In this document: piece by piece, positions 1 to 7,412 of the stretch
How the letters are laid out: every line of letters starts with the position of its first letter
Numbering within the stretch: position 1 is the first letter of the stretch
Made by a program: the position numbers and the translations under genes
Assembly: GCA_964524995.1 (NCBI GenBank)
Contig: CAZGDV010000053.1
Location: 1-20,204, forward strand
Length of the DNA stretch: 20,204 nt
From: CAZGDV01 sp964524995
GTDB lineage: Bacteria > Chloroflexota > Dehalococcoidia > SZUA-161
Reading direction: 5' to 3'
Notes under the pieces: model-generated
What the model saw: only the letters and a program-made list of their open reading frames with translations
Told to the model about the DNA's origin: nothing
Database searches by the model: none

Positions 1-737
1 TTGGCCGGGTACATCTTGTCGCAGTTCCTGATCATGAACTCGAGCTTGTCGGCGAACTCCTTCATCCTCTTCCTCTGGATACCAGCAAGCTCTTGATTTG
101 CGCTTTGGGTCTTAACGGCTGACCAGGGTATACCCTGTTGATCGGCCGACTCGCGACCGCCGTAAAGGCACACCGGCGCAGACACGGTCGGGGGGGTGAT
201 CACGCCGCTGACGCGCAACTCTGAGTACGGCACCCCCTGGTGATCAGCCAGGAGCAGGTACGACGGAAGGGTGATGGGGGAGTGGGCGGTCAGCATCGTG
301 CTGGTCTCGTCGAGGCGTATGCCGTCGAGGATGGTCCACACGTCGTGTATGGTGTTGATCGGCACGCCTGCGCGGCCCACGCTTCCCTCCGCCCAGGGGT
401 GGTCGGAGTCGATCTGGATCTGCGTTGGCTGATCGCAAATGACGTTGATCGCGTTCTCGCCGTGGGCTATGAGGTATTTGAGTCTCTCGTTGGTAAGCTT
501 GGGCGTGGAGCAGCCGGTGATCTGGCGCCGGCTCCATAGCCTGCCGCGATACATGTCTTCGTATATACCTCTGGTATACGGGAAGTTGCCGGGTTGGCCG
601 ATGTTGCGATCGTAGTCCAGGCGTCTGGAGTCCTCCGGTGTGTAGACGGGCTTGGCTGGAATCCCTGACCAAGTCTGGTCCCGTTGCGATTTCTCGAAGT
701 AGCCGCTCGTTCCTTTATCGTCTGTCTCTGTGGCCAC
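1..737 (-). CDS. Acyl-CoA mutase large subunit (methylmalonyl-CoA mutase family), N-terminal 245 residues, 3' end off window
   Basis: The reverse strand reads open from a GTG at 737 to the window edge, so the C-terminal part is missing. The first ~150 residues follow the large subunit of B12-dependent acyl-CoA mutases: YTPED (32-36), a PGNFPYTRG-type segment (49-57), MYRGRLW (62-68), DQPTQ (102-106), DSDHP (110-114) and a LDGI/STMLT stretch (138-150). Its partner is the B12-binding subunit just upstream; the stop of that gene and this GTG are one base apart, and an AGGAGGA ribosome site lies inside the upstream gene's last codons. Family enzymes isomerise carbon skeletons of acyl-CoAs by radical chemistry. 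Two things are odd. Residue 73 (in RRQITG) is Ile where methylmalonyl-CoA mutases have the substrate-contacting Tyr. After residue ~150 the usual TIQNDILKEY and FPPxPSMR segments are not recognisable, although the frame stays open. Family membership is well supported; the substrate is unknown and probably not methylmalonyl-CoA. Confidence 0.85.
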   Translation of the reverse strand, partial: MATETDDKGTSGYFEKSQRDQTWSGIPAKPVYTPEDSRRLDYDRNIGQPGNFPYTRGIYEDMYRGRLWSRRQITGCSTPKLTNERLKYLIAHGENAINVICDQPTQIQIDSDHPWAEGSVGRAGVPINTIHDVWTILDGIRLDETSTMLTAHSPITLPSYLLLADHQGVPYSELRVSGVITPPTVSAPVCLYGGRESADQQGIPWSAVKTQSANQELAGIQRKRMKEFADKLEFMIRNCDKMYPA

Positions 738-738
738 C

Positions 739-1146
739 TCAATTCCTCCTCTTGAGTGCGTTCTCCTTGATGTAGGTAACCGACGCGCTCATCGGGGACG
801 CGCTGGGGAATACCTCGTCAACCCCCATCCCCTTGAGGACGTCTATGTCTTGTCGCGGTATGTTCCCGCCGACAACCAGCAGTCTGTCCTCGAGCCCGTT
901 GACCTTGATCTGATCCGCCATCATTTTCACCAGGGGGATGTGGTCGGCTCCCTGGAAGCTCAAACCTATGGCATCCACATCCTCTTCGACCGCGACCCTG
1001 GCCATGCGCTCGGCTGTCTGGTGGGTCCCGAGGTACACGACCTCCATGCCGGCCTTCGAGAGCCATGTGGCAACCATGCGGATTCCCCTGTCATGGCCGT
1101 CGAGGCCGATCTTGCCGAGCAGCACGCGTATGTTTTGTTCTGTCAT
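739..1146 (-). CDS. B12-binding small subunit of acyl-CoA mutase
   Basis: This 135-residue protein is a stand-alone cobalamin-binding domain of the methylmalonyl-CoA mutase C-terminal type. It carries the DxHxxG signature at residues 16-21 (D16, H18, G21), with H18 the expected lower axial cobalt ligand, a GLSFQGADH segment at 61-69 in place of the common GLSSLSGAH, and a VVGGNIP glycine turn at 91-97. Its length matches small subunits of split mutases. It would bind adenosylcobalamin and pair with the large subunit encoded immediately downstream on the same strand. The start is an ATG preceded by an AAAGGGA ribosome site (read on the minus strand). Gene order small-then-large with one base between them suggests translational coupling. 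Confidence in the fold is very high; the substrate depends on the large subunit. Confidence 0.93.
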   Translation of the reverse strand: MTEQNIRVLLGKIGLDGHDRGIRMVATWLSKAGMEVVYLGTHQTAERMARVAVEEDVDAIGLSFQGADHIPLVKMMADQIKVNGLEDRLLVVGGNIPRQDIDVLKGMGVDEVFPSASPMSASVTYIKENALKRRN

Positions 1147-1185
1147 ATGTTGTCCCTTTCAGAGAGGAGTCGTAGCTCGTGTACG

Positions 1186-1198
1186 GTGATTCTATCAC
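1186..1198. promoter_or_regulatory. 13-bp palindrome GTGAT-TCT-ATCAC, possible operator
   Basis: GTGAT at 1186-1190 and ATCAC at 1194-1198 are perfect inverted halves around TCT. The palindrome overlaps the -10-like element proposed for the minus-strand mutase genes, a usual place for a repressor site. The halves resemble CRP/FNR-type half-sites, but the 3-base spacer is too short for those. The regulator is unknown. Confidence 0.3.
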
Positions 1199-1218
1199 AT
1201 CACGGGAGACCGGGGCAA
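1189..1218 (-). promoter_or_regulatory. Possible sigma70-type promoter for the mutase genes
   Basis: On the minus strand TTGCCC (1218-1213, 4 of 6 matches to TTGACA) is followed after 18 bases by TAGAAT (1194-1189, 5 of 6 matches to TATAAT). It lies about 40 bases upstream of the B12-subunit ATG in a gap between divergent genes. This is a consensus match by eye only. Confidence 0.35.
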
Positions 1219-1267
1219 AACAGCGTTGCCGGAAGCGGTACTCTCGTTCTCGCGGATGGCCCTCGAC

Positions 1268-1297
1268 TTGACACCCAACGATCGAGCACCTTAACAT
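1268..1297 (+). promoter_or_regulatory. Possible sigma70-type promoter for the DUF362 gene
   Basis: A perfect TTGACA (1268-1273) is followed after 18 bases by TAACAT (1292-1297, 4 of 6). It lies 75 bases upstream of the DUF362 start and faces away from the mutase promoter, so 1147-1371 looks like a divergent control region. The -10 is weak. Confidence 0.4.
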
Positions 1298-1371
1298 AGC
1301 CTTGCCGGTCCGCTCTGCAGCTTCCAGCCTCGCCGAAGGCTCACGTCTCCAAGTTCAAGTCGAGAAGCACT

Positions 1372-2691
1372 ATGTACGACGTAAGCGTGATCAAGTACGA
1401 GGCTCCTTCTGAGTCGCTGAGGAAGGCCGTCGACCTGGTGAACGGCTTGGAAGGTGTGTCCAGCACGACGAAGGTGTTCGTCAAGCCGAACTTCTGCCAG
1501 TGGTATGACAAGGTGAGGTTCCCCAAGTACGGGGTCATCACGACTGCGAGGTTGATTGAGGACGTTGTGGTGTTGCTCAAGGAGCGAGGCGTGGAGGACA
1601 TCACGATGTTGGAGGGCGCTGTTGAGGTCGAGAAGACGCCTGAGTCTACGGTACAGTTGGTAGCTGCCGGCATGGGCTTGGATCTCCTCACGAAGCGGTA
1701 CGGTGTCAAGGTGCTCGACGTTATGAGGGAGGAGTTCTCCAGGGTAACCGCCGGCGACCTCAATCTGTCAGTCAACAAGGATATACTGGGCGCTGACTTC
1801 GTGATCAATATGCCCGTCCTCAAGACCCATTCCCAGACGATGGTATCGCTGGGCATCAAGAACCTCAAGGGCCTGCTCAGCATACCGTCGAGGAAGAGGT
1901 GCCATGACCCCAAAGATGGCATCGATCTTAATCACAGGCTGGCTCGTCTTCCCGAGGTGGTGTGGCCGGACCTCACCGTACTGGATGGCATATACACTCT
2001 TGAAAGGGGGCCTCTCATAACGGGGAGGGCGCACCTCACCAACCTGATCATAGCTTCGAAAGATATCGTGTCCGCCGACAAAGTAGGGTCTACGATTCTT
2101 GGCATCGACCCGCGAACCGTGCCTCACTTGGTGCTCGCTGCTGGGAACTGCGGGCGTCCGGCGGACCTGTCGGACGTGAGGCTGGTGGGAGAGACTGACA
2201 TCGCGTCTGTGACCGTGAAACACGAGTGGGAGTTCGAACAGAACGCCACTGGCGACCTGCCAGCGTTTTTCGAGAAGGCGGGGGTTAAGGGCATCACCTA
2301 CCCCCAGGCTGACAACACGATGTGCACCTACTGCGCCGACTTCATCTACTACGTGATATGGGGCGTCCTGATGTCCAGGAACCGGGACGAGCCGTTCGAC
2401 GATATCGAAGTCCTGCACGGGAAGACGCTCGATCCCCAAGGGGGCCATAAGCATACGCTGCTCGTTGGTCAGTGCCAGGTGAAGAGGAACAGCGACAACC
2501 CGAAGATCAACCACTGCGTGAAGATACGGGGCTGCCCGCCGAGTAAGAAGGACCTCGTTGCGGCTTATCGTGAACTGGGGATCATGTTGCCCGACAACTT
2601 CCTGGCCTGGATGGCCAGAATCCCTGAGAACCACATGAGGAAGTACCAGGACAGCCCAGAGTTCGACGAGTCCTTCTACGTTGTTAAATAG
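1372..2691 (+). CDS. DUF362 family protein with cysteine-rich C-terminus
   Basis: The 439-residue protein belongs to the DUF362 family. It has VKPNFC at 37-42, and the family hallmark around 140-169 (GADFVINMPVLKTHS, then GIKNLKGLL). The family's biochemical role is not established; members are often annotated as iron-sulfur centre proteins and sit beside anaerobic metabolism genes. The C-terminal third holds C318, C321 (CxxC), C368, C382 and C388, which could ligate one iron-sulfur cluster, although no classic ferredoxin motif is present. There is no signal peptide or membrane segment, so it is probably cytoplasmic. The ATG at 1372 is chosen because it gives the family's N-terminus (VSVIKY); the ribosome site is weak (GAGAAG). 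It is the first gene of the + strand run, 17 bases ahead of the CoA-transferase. Its substrate or partner cannot be read from the sequence. Confidence 0.85.
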   Translation: MYDVSVIKYEAPSESLRKAVDLVNGLEGVSSTTKVFVKPNFCQWYDKVRFPKYGVITTARLIEDVVVLLKERGVEDITMLEGAVEVEKTPESTVQLVAAGMGLDLLTKRYGVKVLDVMREEFSRVTAGDLNLSVNKDILGADFVINMPVLKTHSQTMVSLGIKNLKGLLSIPSRKRCHDPKDGIDLNHRLARLPEVVWPDLTVLDGIYTLERGPLITGRAHLTNLIIASKDIVSADKVGSTILGIDPRTVPHLVLAAGNCGRPADLSDVRLVGETDIASVTVKHEWEFEQNATGDLPAFFEKAGVKGITYPQADNTMCTYCADFIYYVIWGVLMSRNRDEPFDDIEVLHGKTLDPQGGHKHTLLVGQCQVKRNSDNPKINHCVKIRGCPPSKKDLVAAYRELGIMLPDNFLAWMARIPENHMRKYQDSPEFDESFYVVK

Positions 2692-2708
2692 CCTTTGCCG
2701 GAGGGTGT

Positions 2709-3926
2709 ATGAGAGGTAGTGACAGCAGTCCTGACCGATCGCAGGGCGTCGGGCCCGCCGCACTGGAGGGAATCCGTGTGCTGGACATGGCTCTGGTCGG
2801 GCCGGGGCCGTTCTGTGCCACGATCCTCGGCGACCTGGGGGCGGACATCATCAAGATACATGAGCCGCACCCCGAGCGGCGCGGCGGCCCTCTCCTGTTC
2901 AAGTTCCCTGATCGCCCGGAGTTCCCCGGGCTTCGAAACTGCAGGTCGATGGGCCTCAACCTCAAGGCGGACGAGGGACGTGTGATCTTCCTCCAATTGG
3001 CCAAAGCAGCGGATGTGATCACTGAGAGCTTCAGACCGGGGGTGATGAAGCGGCTCGGTCTGGACTACGACGCCATCAAGGAGGTCAACCCACGGATTGT
3101 GTATGCGTCGGTAACCGGATTCGGTCAGGACGGCCCGTATCGGGACCTGGTGGGCCACGACATCAACTACATATCTCTGGCGGGCTTGCTGGGGATGACG
3201 GGAACGGAGGATGGAGGTCCGGTGATTCCGGGGATACCCGTCGCCGACTTTGCCGCAGGTGGGATGGCAGCCGCCATATCGGTCCTGGGTGCTCTAACTG
3301 CGAGGGAGCGAACGGGCAGAGGCCAGTATGTGGACGTGGCGATGACGGACGCGGTGGTAGGTCTCGTGGCCGAGTGGATCAACCCTTACCTGTATTACGG
3401 GGAACTTCTGGGGAGAGGAGGGACCTGGCTCACCGGGTACCGGCCCTGGTACAACGTTTACGAGACCAGGGATGGCAAGTACATCAGCGTCGGAGCTGTC
3501 GAGCCGTGGTTCTTCTCGAACCTGTGCGAGCTTCTAGGCTGCGAGGAATACGTCGAACATCAGTATGCGGAGGGCGAGAAGCGCAAGGAGATGATCGAGT
3601 ATTTCCGCCGGACGTTCCTGACCAAGACCAGGGATGAGTGGCTGGATATCCTCCGACAGAAAGAGACGTGCGTTTCGCCGGTCTATACGATCGACGAGGT
3701 CGTTACCGACCCCCACGTCGTTGCACGCGGTATGGTCGCGGAACTCCCGCATCCCACGTTGGGGAAGGCCAGGCAGGTGGGATCTTGGCTCAGGCTTTCG
3801 GAATCGCCGTTCAAAGTCAAGAACTGGGCCAGGCGGTTCGGTCAGCATACCGACGAGATACTGCAAGAACTGGGCTACGATGGGGCTGCGGTGCAGTCGC
3901 TGCGCGAAGGTGATGTTGTGGGGTGA
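2709..3926 (+). CDS. Family III CoA-transferase / alpha-methylacyl-CoA racemase-like protein
   Basis: At 405 residues this has the usual length for the CaiB/BaiF family. The N-terminal nucleotide-fold start LEGIRVLDM (19-27), the GDLGADIIKIHEP block (41-53) and GFGQDGPY (137-144) are standard. GHDINY at 149-154 supplies H150 and D151. D151 aligns with the catalytic Asp that forms the acyl anhydride in formyl-CoA transferase. H150, D180 and E265 (GAVEPWF) match the acid/base set of alpha-methylacyl-CoA racemases, so the protein may epimerise a 2-methyl (branched) acyl-CoA rather than move CoA between acids. The FldA and benzylsuccinate (BbsEF) CoA-transferases belong to the same family. A GGAGGG ribosome site at 2700-2705 supports the ATG. 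It follows the DUF362 gene by 17 bases and precedes a thioesterase-like gene. Family is certain; transferase versus racemase is open. Confidence 0.92.
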   Translation: MRGSDSSPDRSQGVGPAALEGIRVLDMALVGPGPFCATILGDLGADIIKIHEPHPERRGGPLLFKFPDRPEFPGLRNCRSMGLNLKADEGRVIFLQLAKAADVITESFRPGVMKRLGLDYDAIKEVNPRIVYASVTGFGQDGPYRDLVGHDINYISLAGLLGMTGTEDGGPVIPGIPVADFAAGGMAAAISVLGALTARERTGRGQYVDVAMTDAVVGLVAEWINPYLYYGELLGRGGTWLTGYRPWYNVYETRDGKYISVGAVEPWFFSNLCELLGCEEYVEHQYAEGEKRKEMIEYFRRTFLTKTRDEWLDILRQKETCVSPVYTIDEVVTDPHVVARGMVAELPHPTLGKARQVGSWLRLSESPFKVKNWARRFGQHTDEILQELGYDGAAVQSLREGDVVG

Positions 3927-3983
3927 GCACCGTGGTCATACTAGCGTCCTAGCATACCATTATGCAACCTGGAGCGTGAAGCC

Positions 3984-4454
3984 GTGACGGAGAAGGCCTT
4001 CCAGGACCAGTTCCCGGAGAACCTGAGCTACTGCTATGGCTGCGGCCGTCTCAACGAGCATGGTCTCAGGATCAAGAGCTACTGGGACGGGGATGAGGGC
4101 GTCTGCGTGTTCCAACCCGAGCCTTACCACATCGCCGTACCCGGATATGTGTACGGCGGGCTGATCGCATCCCTCATCGACTGCCACAGCGCCTGCACCG
4201 CGGCAGCCTATGTGTGTCGCTCGGAGGGGCGGCCCATAGGGAGTGATCCGGTGGTGGCCATGCTTACTGCCTCCCTGCACGTAGACTACTTGAGACCTAC
4301 GCCGTTGGGAGTGCCGTTGGAGGTAAGGGCGTCGGTGGTGGAGGCGAAGGGGCGCAAGATCGTCATGTCGGCCAGGTTGTTGGCGGAGGGAGAGGTGTGC
4401 GCGCAGGGACAGGTGGTCACAGTGCAAGCACCTGACAGGCTGATGCCGCCTTAG
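3984..4454 (+). CDS. PaaI-type hot-dog fold thioesterase
   Basis: This 156-residue protein has the single-domain hot-dog layout of PaaI-like acyl-CoA thioesterases. It has an N-terminal CYGCGRLNEHGLRI segment (17-30), a central helix YVYGGLIASLIDCHSACTA (about 55-73), and the final strands LHVDYLRPTPLG (98-109) and GEVCAQGQVVTV (about 135-146). The common HGG of the family is YGG here. Such proteins release CoA from stalled or toxic thioesters, a plausible salvage role in this cluster. Start is GTG at 3984 with a GGAG ribosome site about 10 bases upstream; an earlier ATG at 3961 ends at once. It is the last gene before a 258-base gap and so probably closes the first operon. Confidence 0.85.
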   Translation: MTEKAFQDQFPENLSYCYGCGRLNEHGLRIKSYWDGDEGVCVFQPEPYHIAVPGYVYGGLIASLIDCHSACTAAAYVCRSEGRPIGSDPVVAMLTASLHVDYLRPTPLGVPLEVRASVVEAKGRKIVMSARLLAEGEVCAQGQVVTVQAPDRLMPP

Positions 4455-4605
4455 GGTGGTATAGCCGGTCTCGTGGGACTTCCTTTGCTATTGCCATGGC
4501 GCTCCATGTCAACTCCCGTTGATTGTTGCCTTCGGTGGTTCTTGCCCTGAGTAACCCAAGGCCAATGAGTGCCGGTAATGGATTTGTAACTCGGTTCTTA
4601 CTTAT

Positions 4606-4634
4606 TTGTAAGGTCACACCATTAGAGTCATAAC
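4606..4634 (+). promoter_or_regulatory. Weak possible promoter upstream of the HMGCS-like gene
   Basis: TTGTAA (4606-4611) and CATAAC (4629-4634) are separated by 17 bases, each matching the sigma70 consensus at 4 of 6 positions, about 80 bases before the ATG at 4713. The surrounding gap 4455-4712 is visibly more AT-rich than the genes and holds no supported ORF, which fits a control region. A short CTTAC/GTAAG inverted repeat (4597-4612) overlaps the -35. Confidence 0.3.
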
Positions 4635-4712
4635 CTTAGCACGAGTGTGTGCTGCATAGACTCAGCAAGATAGCCCGACATGATTCTGCAATGAGCTGGG
4701 AGGACAGGTAGT

Positions 4713-6158
4713 ATGACAGGGATAGTCTCATACGGTGCCTACGTGCCATTCCTGCGGATTAATCGTAAGGTGATATCGACTGCCACGGGTTGGCTGGGCA
4801 CGGCACCGTCCTTGCCCGGGGAAAAGGCCGTGGCGAACTGGGATGAGGATAGTCTGACGATGGCTGTAGCTGCGGGGTCGGATTGCCTGCGCGGCATCGA
4901 GAGGGATGTGGTTGAGGACCTGTATCTCGCGACCACTACCTCACCGTACAGGGAGCGCCAGAGCGCCGGAATAGTCGCGACAGCACTCGACCTGCGCCCC
5001 GACATCAGGACAGCCGACTTCTGCAACTCGGTCAAGAGCGGTTCGACGGCGCTCTTGGCGGCATTCGATGCTGCGAAGGCGGGGTCGGCGAACGGCATCC
5101 TGGTATGCGCCTCTGACTGCCGCCAGGGTAAGGCGGGCGGCTCGCAGGAGCAGTCCTGTGGCGATGGCGCAGCGGCCCTCCTGTTGGGTAGCGACGGAGT
5201 CATTGCTACCCTCGAGGGCTTCTACTCGCTGAGCTACGATTTCGTCGACTACTGGAGAGCCGATGCTGACAGGCACGATCGGGCGTGGGAGGACCGGTGG
5301 ATACGCGACATGGGATACAGCAAGTTCATCCCGGAAGCGATCAATGGGCTGTTGTCCAAGTACAACCTGAAGCTGAGCGATTTCTCACGGGTCATGTACC
5401 CCTCTCTGTATCCCAGGGAGCACGCGGCGATCGGAAAGAGGCTCGGAGCAGAGCCGGATCAGATTCAGGAGAATATCTTCACAACAGTCGGAGACACCGG
5501 AACGGCATACCCGCTGATGATGCTGGTGGGTGCCCTCGAGCAGGCAAAGCCGGGTGACAAGATACTTGTTGTCAGCTATGGGAACGGCTGCGACGCGCTC
5601 TACCTGAAGGTGACCGATGCCATCGAGAAGGTGCGAGAGAAGCGAGGGTTGAGCAGGCATGTAGCTGCCAAGAGGGACATGGACAACTACGAAAAGTACG
5701 CGTCTTATCGTGATCTCCTTGCGATCGACACCGGCCGTCGCGCTGAGGACATAGGGCCGACCCAGCTCTCGACCCTGTGGCGGGAGCGCAGGATGGTGCT
5801 CGGCCTTTGCGGGTCCAAGTGCAAGCGGTGTGGTACGCCACAGTACCCGAGACAGGTCGTATGTGCGAATCCTGACTGCGGCGCGGTTGGCGAGATGGAG
5901 GTCTATCGCTTCTCGGACAAGAAGGGCACGCTGTTCACCTACACAGCTGACAACCTCGCCCCGTGCCCGAGTCCGCCGGCTGCGTACGGCATAGTGACCT
6001 TTGAGGGCGGCGGGAGGTATAACTTCGACCTCACCGACTGCGACCCGGCGGCGCTGGAGGTGGGTGCAGTGGTGGAGATGACCTTTCGAAGGAAGTACCG
6101 CGACGCAGGCAGAGGCATACACGGGTATTTCTGGAAAGCAGTACCTGTACGCGGTTAG
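4713..6158 (+). CDS. HMG-CoA synthase-like ketosynthase fused to a zinc-ribbon/OB-fold (DUF35) domain
   Basis: The 481-residue protein has two parts. Residues 1 to ~300 look like a thiolase-superfamily HMG-CoA synthase/KAS III fold: GIVSYGAYVP at 3-12, a nucleophile-position cysteine C104 in DFCNSVKSGST, QEQSCGDGAAALLLG at 146-159, and VSYGNGCDALYL at 287-298. Residues ~355 to 481 are a DUF35 module: a zinc ribbon with C370, C373, C384 and C389, then an OB-fold. In archaea HMG-CoA synthase, DUF35 protein and acetoacetyl-CoA thiolase form one complex; here the first two are fused and the thiolase gene follows 25 bases later. In the BbsAB enzyme of anaerobic toluene degradation a DUF35 protein also partners a thiolase. 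The family's acid/base Glu is replaced in LATTTSPYRE (72-81), and the usual His region reads VMYPSLYP (227-234), so true HMG-CoA synthesis is doubtful. GGGAGGA precedes the ATG. Confidence 0.88.
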   Translation: MTGIVSYGAYVPFLRINRKVISTATGWLGTAPSLPGEKAVANWDEDSLTMAVAAGSDCLRGIERDVVEDLYLATTTSPYRERQSAGIVATALDLRPDIRTADFCNSVKSGSTALLAAFDAAKAGSANGILVCASDCRQGKAGGSQEQSCGDGAAALLLGSDGVIATLEGFYSLSYDFVDYWRADADRHDRAWEDRWIRDMGYSKFIPEAINGLLSKYNLKLSDFSRVMYPSLYPREHAAIGKRLGAEPDQIQENIFTTVGDTGTAYPLMMLVGALEQAKPGDKILVVSYGNGCDALYLKVTDAIEKVREKRGLSRHVAAKRDMDNYEKYASYRDLLAIDTGRRAEDIGPTQLSTLWRERRMVLGLCGSKCKRCGTPQYPRQVVCANPDCGAVGEMEVYRFSDKKGTLFTYTADNLAPCPSPPAAYGIVTFEGGGRYNFDLTDCDPAALEVGAVVEMTFRRKYRDAGRGIHGYFWKAVPVRG

Positions 6159-6183
6159 CATCCGGTTCTAGATTGGAGGCATA

Positions 6184-7377
6184 ATGGCCGAAGGCATAAG
6201 AGATAGAGTCGCGATCATAGGGATGGGATGTACCAGGTTCGCGGAGCATTTCGATAGAAGCGCCGACGAGCTGATGGTTGAAGCCTTCATGGAGGCGCTG
6301 GAGGACGCCGGAATCGAGAAGAAGGACATCGGTGCTGCCTGGTCGGGGACCTGCTACGAGGAGACCAACATAGGCAAGTCGGCGATAGCTTTGTCGGTCG
6401 CACTGAAGCTGCCATTTCTAGCGTGTACCAGGGTGGAGAATTGGTGCGCGACCGGTTCTGAGGCCCTGAGGGGCGCTTCCTACGCCGTCGCAGCCGGGGC
6501 GTATGACATCTGCCTGGCGATCGGGATCGAGAAGCTGAAGGACACGGGCTATGGGGGCCTGCCCCAGAACGAGGTCCAGTGGGGTACGGTACGCAGGCTC
6601 GTGGATTCCAATCAGACCGCTCCTGGTATGTTCGCAATGCTCGCCACGCGTTACTTCAGCAGGTACGGCATCGCTCCCGAAGAGGGCAAGAGGATGCTGG
6701 CTATGGTGTCAGCCAAGAGCCATCGTAACGGCGCGCTGAACCCCAAGGCGCATCTCAAGAGGGAAGTGTCCGTCGAGCAGATCATGAACGCTCCCATCGT
6801 TGCCTGGCCATTGGGGCTGTTCGACTGCTGCGGAGTAAGCGACGGGGCGGCGGCGGCGATCGTGACCCGCGCTGACATGGCGAAGAAGTTCAGGCCTGAT
6901 CCGGTTTACATAAAGGCGCTGCAAATATCCGCGAGTTCCGGGCAGGAGATGCTGTATGACGACGATTGGACTCACGTGGAGTCGAGTGTTCGAGCCTCAC
7001 AAGCGGCTTACCGCGAGGCGGGCATCAAGACCCCCAGGGAAGAGATCAGCATGGCCGAGGTACACGACTGCTTCTCGATAACAGAGGCGGTTACGATGGA
7101 GGACCTGCAGTTCAGCCAGCGCGGCATGGTGAAGAGCGATATCGAAGGCGGGTTCTTCGAACTGTCGGGCAGCCTGCCGGTCCAGCCGGACGGCGGACTG
7201 AAGTCGTTCGGGCACCCGGTCGGTGCCTCGGGCCTGCGCATGGTATACGAGATGTACAAGCAGCTGCAGGGCAAGGCCGGGCCGAGGCAGCTCAAGGACC
7301 CCAAGTTCGGACTTACGCATAATCTGGGTGGCGTTCCCTCGGTGAATGTGGCCAGCATCATTATCGTTGGGCTCTAG
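6184..7377 (+). CDS. SCP2-type thiolase (acyl-CoA acyltransferase)
   Basis: At 397 residues this is a full-length thiolase of the SCP-x/archaeal type. It starts with DRVAIIGMGCTRFAE (7-21). The nucleophile is C88 in VENWCATGSEA, H294 lies in EVHDCFS, and H344 lies in the GGLKSFGHPVGASG block (338-351). The second catalytic cysteine of classical thiolases is not expected in this subfamily. It should cleave a 3-oxoacyl-CoA with CoA, or condense in reverse. The gene follows the HMGCS-DUF35 fusion by 25 bases, and a TGGAGG ribosome site (6174-6179) precedes the ATG. The pairing matches known thiolase-DUF35 complexes, so the two proteins probably form one enzyme. The substrate is unknown. Confidence 0.93.
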   Translation: MAEGIRDRVAIIGMGCTRFAEHFDRSADELMVEAFMEALEDAGIEKKDIGAAWSGTCYEETNIGKSAIALSVALKLPFLACTRVENWCATGSEALRGASYAVAAGAYDICLAIGIEKLKDTGYGGLPQNEVQWGTVRRLVDSNQTAPGMFAMLATRYFSRYGIAPEEGKRMLAMVSAKSHRNGALNPKAHLKREVSVEQIMNAPIVAWPLGLFDCCGVSDGAAAAIVTRADMAKKFRPDPVYIKALQISASSGQEMLYDDDWTHVESSVRASQAAYREAGIKTPREEISMAEVHDCFSITEAVTMEDLQFSQRGMVKSDIEGGFFELSGSLPVQPDGGLKSFGHPVGASGLRMVYEMYKQLQGKAGPRQLKDPKFGLTHNLGGVPSVNVASIIIVGL

Positions 7378-7412
7378 TAAGCCGGGCAGTTGAGAGCCCC
7401 CGGAGGTGGCGA

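Noticed and set aside
244..672. Minus-strand 142-codon ORF in another frame
   Set aside because: Its Arg/Pro/His-rich translation is a frame shadow of the mutase large subunit, which has clear motifs in its own frame.
1768..2763. Long minus-strand ORF (331 codons) opposite the DUF362 gene
   Set aside because: No family motifs are visible, and it covers the well-supported DUF362 coding sequence.
4597..4612. Hairpin CTTAC-TTATTT-GTAAG
   Set aside because: The stem is only 5 bp with no T tract, so it is not a terminator; kept only as a remark under the weak promoter it overlaps.
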